From positions 16,492,001 to 16,556,000 of the forward strand of contig CAVNZM010000002.1 of the NCBI GenBank assembly GCA_963693365.1: a DNA stretch of 64,000 nt. Reading direction: 5' to 3'. The translations under genes and the position numbers were made by a program. Of the stretch, positions 41,497 to 64,000 are shown one piece after another. The first letter of the stretch is position 1. Each line of letters begins with the position of its first letter. The DNA comes from Amoebidium appalachense. Its lineage: Eukaryota > Ichthyosporea. The notes under the pieces were generated by a model. It was given only the letters and a program-made list of their open reading frames with translations. It ran no database searches and had not been told where the DNA came from.

Positions 41497-41506
41497 CCAT
41501 ATATGG
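41497..41506. promoter_or_regulatory. CArG box 1 (CCATATATGG)
   Basis: Perfect match to CC(A/T)6GG, the palindromic site bound by SRF/MADS-box factors. It is 174 bp upstream of the iminopeptidase ATG and exactly 32 bp (three helical turns) from an identical box. Confidence 0.4.
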
Positions 41507-41528
41507 TGTGTTTGCTTTGTGCCTCTAA

Positions 41529-41538
41529 CCATATATGG
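41529..41538. promoter_or_regulatory. CArG box 2 (CCATATATGG)
   Basis: Second identical ten-base site in the shared intergenic region, on the same face of the helix as the first. Both lie outside repeats. Confidence 0.4.
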
Positions 41539-43089
41539 GCTTATGTGGTACTGTGAGCCAATCGTTTGCCTCCTACTGTTTGCCAGACTGTTGTGTCGTC
41601 ATTCGAGTCAACTCCAAAGACTTCAACTTAGTTTCCACTCATAGTGGAACACACCAATAACAGAACTCGCGGAACTCAACTCATAGACTAGGTTAGGCTG
41701 AAACAGCTACACGTACCTTATAGGCCGTTACACTCTGTGCTGTGCTGCAGAAATATACTGGGTAAACGCACACAATCGTGAGGTTGATGTGCCAGACTGC
41801 ATGCGATCAGCCCATTCCGATCGCCGGTCACCGTAGTCGTCCCTAATATTAGGTTGTGCTTTTGTGCTTTTTCTCCAGGGGGTTTATTCTTGCTTGCACT
41901 CTGTCGATATAAACAAACATCATATATAGAGAGCTCCAAAATAAATCAGTAAAGAACTCAAACACAAATCTGCCTTTATTGCCAGTGTGTGTTCCCCCCG
42001 GTTCCCAATCATTCACTAGATATCTGCACTGCACGGACAATTAGCACATCCAACAATCCTCAGGACGAAATCTTTGTAAATATTTTAGCCCTCCAGTGGG
42101 AAGGCACAAAACACGTTTTTTTGTTAAGTTCTCATCAATTTTTCTGCGCTGCGTGCACATCTACAAAGAGAATGGCTGACAGGTACCTTACCCCCCCCCC
42201 CCCCCCCCCCCTCCCCTCCCCTCCTAGCGTGAGCGCTATAATGTCAGCACTCAACCCCCCCACTCCCCCCCACCCCCTTCTCCTCTCCCCCCCACACAAA
42301 AAAGAAAAGAGAAAAGAACCCCCCCCCCCCATGACCCCCCCCCCCCCCCCCCCCCCCAGGTTTATGTGCTGTTCGTCAGTGATGTGTACTTTGTTCTCTG
42401 TGACACATTCTTACGCCCCCATCACCCCCCTTCCCCCCCTCCTCCCCCCACCTTTCCATCCTTCTCCTCACCCCTTCCCCCGCCTGCACTCCCATGGCCC
42501 CCCTCTCTTCTCTCTCTCCCCTCCCTCTCCCCTCCCCCCTCCCCCTCCCCGTTCTTGAACTTGAGTTCTGTCCTTTCCCGTTGCCTTCCCATAGTCGCCG
42601 ATAACTCAGGGTGCTCACATGCACAAATGCCTTGTCCACGCAATGCGTGCAAGCACAAACCTGAACCTACGAAAATAACGAAAATTACTGCGACCCATTT
42701 GACCTTAATTTCCTCGCCTTTAGAAGGAATGTACCTTATGCTAGTGTTAGCCCCCCCACTGCCCCCCCCCTCCCCACCCTCACACACATACACAACCCCA
42801 CCCCCGCAACCTCCCATTCACTCCATCACTAGTTGAGCCACCCAATATAAAAACCACAAAAACGAACCGTAACCACACCTACTCCCCCCTCCCCCCTTCC
42901 CCCCTCCCCCCCCTCCCCCCCCCTCCCCCCCCCCCCCCCCCCCCCCACACCCCCCTACCCCCCTCAAGCACCTCCACACTGATGCTCCTTCAAAATACAC
43001 CCTGCCTGTGCACACATTTGCTCCGATATTAGGTGTATGTGTGAGTTGGTGGGTGGGTGAGAAGGGTGAAGGGGGAGGGGGGGGGTTTG

Positions 43090-51859
<8,770 letters not shown>

Positions 51860-52492
51860 CTATTGGCTGAAAGTCATTCGCAAGAAAGAAATACAAAAGT
51901 GGATCTGCCAGCGCCATAAACTGATTTGATGCGGTTGGGTTTGATAAATTATTCCGCTTATGTGGTGCTTTATGATAGTTTGTATTTATGCAAATGCAAC
52001 GATTGCATTGAAGTAGAAGCCTCGTTTGGAGGTCTCTCTAGTGTACACTAGCACAAACGTTTGCGAAAGCTTGAAATGGAATGTTGCCCGTTAATGATTG
52101 ATGTACCAGGAATTGCTTCTTTGTTAAACATCCCCACATCCTTTACCTATAAACCTCAGGCTGGCAAATGCGTACGGTTGGAAGTATGAAGCAGATATGC
52201 TCTATGCAGATGATACAATATTATGTGATGGCATTGCATGGCATTCACAGTATAAGCTATATGACTAAACTGTAGTACAATTCATGATGCACCGATGACA
52301 AAGGTTATTAATTGGTAATTGAGTCGCATCATTCCGATGAATGTAGGAGTTGTTGAAAAGCTTCTGAAAAAGTAGAGATTTCCACACGTGTGACGCATGA
52401 TTACACATGCGGCCGTATGGCAGATAAGATATATATCGATGGCATATTGGGTGTCAATTTCAAGTCTCGAACTGCAAGGAGGCACAGATGTT

Positions 52493-52528
<36 letters not shown>

Positions 52529-52541
52529 TGAGTGTGAGTGA

Positions 52542-52574
<33 letters not shown>

Positions 52575-53279
52575 CTAGTGTGTGTGTGTGTGTGTGTGTG
52601 TTTACACTTTACGCAGTGCATCTAGTTCCGCCACTCTACATACAGTCTACTGCATACATGTGTACATTGCTAGCGTTTGTGTGACCTTACAAATACCGTC
52701 TCGTGCATGTACGCATGCTTACGTGTACGTGCGTGCGCACGTGTGCCCACTATTCAGAACCGTGAGCGCTTCGTGAAATTGTTTTCGCTGTTTTTATTCG
52801 ATTTGTCCTCCACATGGGTATCACCACCATTCACGGTTTTGTGCACATATGTGCCGGGTTACTGCAGCTACTGTAGGTACACACAAATATTTACTTGTGC
52901 GCCATAAGGCATTGCATGTGTCAAGAAGGAACGATACATGTGCATGTGGATTGCTGAGCAGTACGCGGGTAAGAAAGAAGGTAAACATTACGTATAGTGC
53001 GTGGTACACCCATCTGATTTCCATTCAGGGTACTCGAGACAGACCGGAACCCGAAGAAGAAAGAAATACAAGAGAATTTTTTGATACAGAAGAGGGTATT
53101 TGCGCGCGCACATGCGCCCACTCATCTCGTACATACTGGGTAACAGATGTCAGCCATTACCCGTGCAAAACCATATGTTGTTCGACAATTCGCGTTCGGG
53201 ATTCTCATTCGTTTATATTTAGGCCTTCCGTCTACTCCTACACGTGTACACAATTTCACATGTGCCCAGCCTCACACAA

Positions 53280-53321
<42 letters not shown>

Positions 53322-53348
53322 CACCATACACACGGGCGCAGCCATAAA
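51860..53348. other. Tail-to-tail spacer between TBC gene and kinase gene
   Basis: Ordinary-complexity sequence with a reverse-transcriptase remnant (52158-52268), a (GT)n block at 52496-52600 and a (CA)n block at 53285-53318. No host gene is recognised. Confidence 0.6.
52158..52268 (+). mobile_element. Reverse-transcriptase fragment with YADD motif (non-LTR type)
   Basis: A 36-codon open stretch reads LANAYGWKYEADMLYADDTI then LCDGIAWH before a stop. MLYADDTIL matches the RT catalytic core (motif C, x-x-F/Y-A-D-D-x), where the two Asp bind metal. The DDT/DDTIL form is typical of LINE-type RTs. Upstream and downstream frames are closed, so this is a small decayed piece. It may belong to the same family as the gag-like fragments at 19-21 kb, but no shared sequence shows this. 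Confidence 0.6.
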
Positions 53349-61826
<8,478 letters not shown>

Positions 61827-64000
61827 CTACATGCCAGTACGTGCAGAAAAATGTTAGGAAGTACAACTGAAACAATAACAAGAAAGAAACAGCGGTAGAA
61901 TACAGGGGAGGTGTGTTGGTGGGCGAACACGGGTTAATGAAAAACAATAAAGTGGTAGCCTAGGTTACAGCAGCTCAACAAACGATATAGACCAACCGGA
62001 AAAGAAAGGGGTATAGGGAAGATTTTACATATAAATAACCATCATATCCCTCTCTTCTTCACATGAGGTATATGTATAACTATCGGGGCCGGTAACACTG
62101 GAAACAAAACACCGAAAGTCCGAGGCTTTGTGTGTTGTTTCCTCGCCTTGGAAATGTTTGTGAACACCCACAACACGAAGCCAACCTCGGAAATGTCTAT
62201 AAAGAATCCTCGGTTATAGCTTGATAGACCACTCCAACGGTTTTGCGCAACAAAACATTTACAGAGAACTTAGATTTCCTCGAAGATAGCCAAAGCAAGG
62301 CGATGTGTAGGTACAACATTTTTTTTGCTTTAATCGAGGTGTAACAGAGCACGAGGGAATGCATTGGTGCCATACACGATTTCTAGCCAATCAGCAAATG
62401 GCTATGAGCCTGGAGGAGTCTCCCAGACCCATTTTTGTGAGGGGGTCTTACTTGTCTACAAACTCGCATCCGGAATCAAAAGCCATGATTGCATTCATAT
62501 AAATTGTGATTAGATAAAATTCATCATCTAAATATCTTTTTTTACGGTTTTTGTATATTTTATAGTTTACACTTAACCTTCATGAGCAATATTATTTTAA
62601 CATGATTGAGCCTTGTTTTTTAGAACTAAAATTTGACCTCTCCAGCGGACCCCAATCGATTGGACCTTGGGGGACTCTCAGACGCACCTCGGCCAATTCG
62701 CGTGAGCTATTCAGCATCACCGCTAGATGGCTCCGTAAACCTGTCCCAAATGTTGTGGGGTGCAAAGGAATTTGAGCTACCGTTATTTGAGCAGCACCAA
62801 TAATAGTCGTTTAAAACTTTTAAAATTTGATTGTTTCAACATTTCAAAACTATAATCCAAATAAATTATCTTCATACTACTTTCAGACTTTAATACAGCA
62901 TGAGCAAATGGGAAGCTAACAATGACGAATACGATTGTTTTCAAAACAAGTAAAATTCCGCCGAATAAATCCAGTCAAAAGAAAAATTAACGATTGAGTT
63001 GAGCCCCTTGCTATCTGGCTCTATTTCCCAAGCTTGAAAGGCTGTGGCACAGCTGGATCCTGAAAGAATGCAAGGGGATTTTGAAAGAGTTGTTTTCCCG
63101 GTTATTTGATTTGGGGTAATGAAGCTTATGTTTTGCACTACTTTCCATTTGGGGCCGAACGGTTTCAAAGTTTGTTCTATCATAATTGCACCCTTTGCTG
63201 CCTTAAAAAATAAGGATCAACTAAATGGGGCGTAATAACTTTATGGGCGAAGGCAATCATAAATCCTCTGGTCTCGGGAAAAACTGGCAAATCGTGAATT
63301 TTCGAGTTTAGACAGGCTTACACTATAATTCGAAGGCGTGAAAAATGGCGCGAAACCGATTCGTCTTGGGCCAATCACTTTATAGCTGAGTCGCCATCCC
63401 AGGGATTATCTTGAACAAGTCATATCCTGATATTTTCTTACCTTATTTTATATGCCTTTGTGCTTTCCATGGTTTCTCAGTACGAGTGCCATAATGAATG
63501 GACTCTGCAGTTTTTTTGTTTTTTCCCTTCTATATATTATACAGAAAATGCAGATTTTTTTCCTCGAAAGTTTTACCAGCAAGAAGCTGAGAAAAAAATA
63601 TCCAAATGACGTGATTTTCGGAAGGCGGCTGACGGTATCATGCATGACCTAGCTCGGGGAGCTCCTAATCATCACCCCGCATAAAATTTCAAGTGGCAAA
63701 ACATATAGCCTTACACACAGAACAGACTGAGATGGCTCCGAAATGCAGTTGAGACCGATGGGAATGCGCAGACAATATGTAGCTACTCCTAGATCTGCTG
63801 TTCGTCTTGTCCTTTCCCCACTGCCCTCCCCCCCCCCCCCCCCCCCCCTTTCCCCGGCCCTCCCCCCTCCCCCCCCCCCTCCCTTAATAAAAAAAAAAAC
63901 ACGCTTACACATGTACATCCCGCACAATTCCCCGAACCCCTTAGCTGAGGCTACCCAACACATCATGATATACACATGCCGGCCCCACCCTTCCACCCTG
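61827..64000. other. Right-end sequence without recognised gene
   Basis: Mostly AT-rich, ordinary complexity, with few microsatellites until the C runs at 63828-63847. The promoter or 5' exons of the kinase gene may lie here. A retrotransposon tail occurs at 62962-62985. Six-frame reading gave no domain. Confidence 0.55.
62962..62985 (+). mobile_element. Third copy of the retrotransposon 3' tail
   Basis: The string CGAATAAATCCAGTCAAAAG with following A's is identical to the ends of the fragments at 19861 and (inverted) 20727-20752. Upstream sequence does not match the other two, so this is an extremely truncated insertion or a different family sharing the tail. Confidence 0.65.

Larger units (their letters stand above)
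41388..43089. promoter_or_regulatory. Head-to-head promoter region of iminopeptidase (-) and TBC gene (+)
   Basis: The 41.4-42.15 kb half is ordinary sequence; the 42.19-42.96 kb half is C-rich runs. An inverted CCAAT box (41432-41436, on the minus strand) lies about 110 bp before the iminopeptidase ATG. A forward CCAAT is at 41558-41562. Two CCATATATGG boxes lie between them. The TBC gene may have an untranslated first exon in this interval. No TATA box was assigned. Confidence 0.4.

Noticed and set aside
43057-43089. Upstream GTG start for the TBC gene
   Set aside because: A GTG start is not credible for a nuclear gene when an in-frame ATG follows at 43090.

Overview
This looks like nuclear DNA of a eukaryote, most likely a unicellular marine-type protist (an alga, or a non-animal relative of animals); I cannot fix the lineage. 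The genes have many short exons, GT-AG introns and long spacers. The window is saturated with (GT)n, (CA)n and (CT)n microsatellites and with G or C homopolymers, several over 40 nt. I see no rRNA, tRNA, CRISPR array or bacterial operon. Four multi-exon genes were rebuilt by hand from splice sites, reading phase and family motifs. For three of them the phases close exactly from start to stop.

Layout. 1-1.8 kb: microsatellites. 1.84-3.40 kb (-): intron-less gene for a disordered, charged, probably nuclear protein with an NLS and a SUMO-interaction-like motif. 4.76-6.65 kb (+): a weak candidate multi-exon gene. 6.65-8.79 kb: a G-rich higher-order minisatellite. 8.8-16.8 kb: a gene-poor repeat desert. 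16.85-17.49 kb (-): a compact two-PDZ protein. 19.4-20.9 kb: two tail-to-tail fragments of a non-LTR retrotransposon; its 3' tail recurs at 62.96 kb. 22.05-33.74 kb (+): a 13-exon, 1089-aa bHLH-PAS transcription factor resembling ARNT/BMAL, with a very long Gly/Met/Asn/Gln-rich C-terminus. 35.94-41.32 kb (-): an 8-exon prolyl iminopeptidase (S33) with a mitochondrial-like N-terminal extension and an internal ATG that would give a cytosolic form. 43.09-51.86 kb (+): a 12-exon Rab-GAP of the TBC family with both catalytic fingers. 52.2 kb: a reverse-transcriptase scrap with a YADD motif. 53.35-61.83 kb (-): a CMGC-like protein kinase with a glycine-less P-loop, HGD in place of HRD and a long disordered tail; its 5' end is unresolved.

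Gene order is tail-to-tail (bHLH-PAS/peptidase), head-to-head (peptidase/TBC, sharing a 1.77-kb promoter region with two perfect CArG boxes 32 bp apart) and tail-to-tail (TBC/kinase). Nothing suggests that the genes form one pathway. The most notable items are the BMAL-like bHLH-PAS factor in an apparently non-animal genome, the atypical kinase, and microsatellites that themselves supply the splice donor and acceptor sequences.
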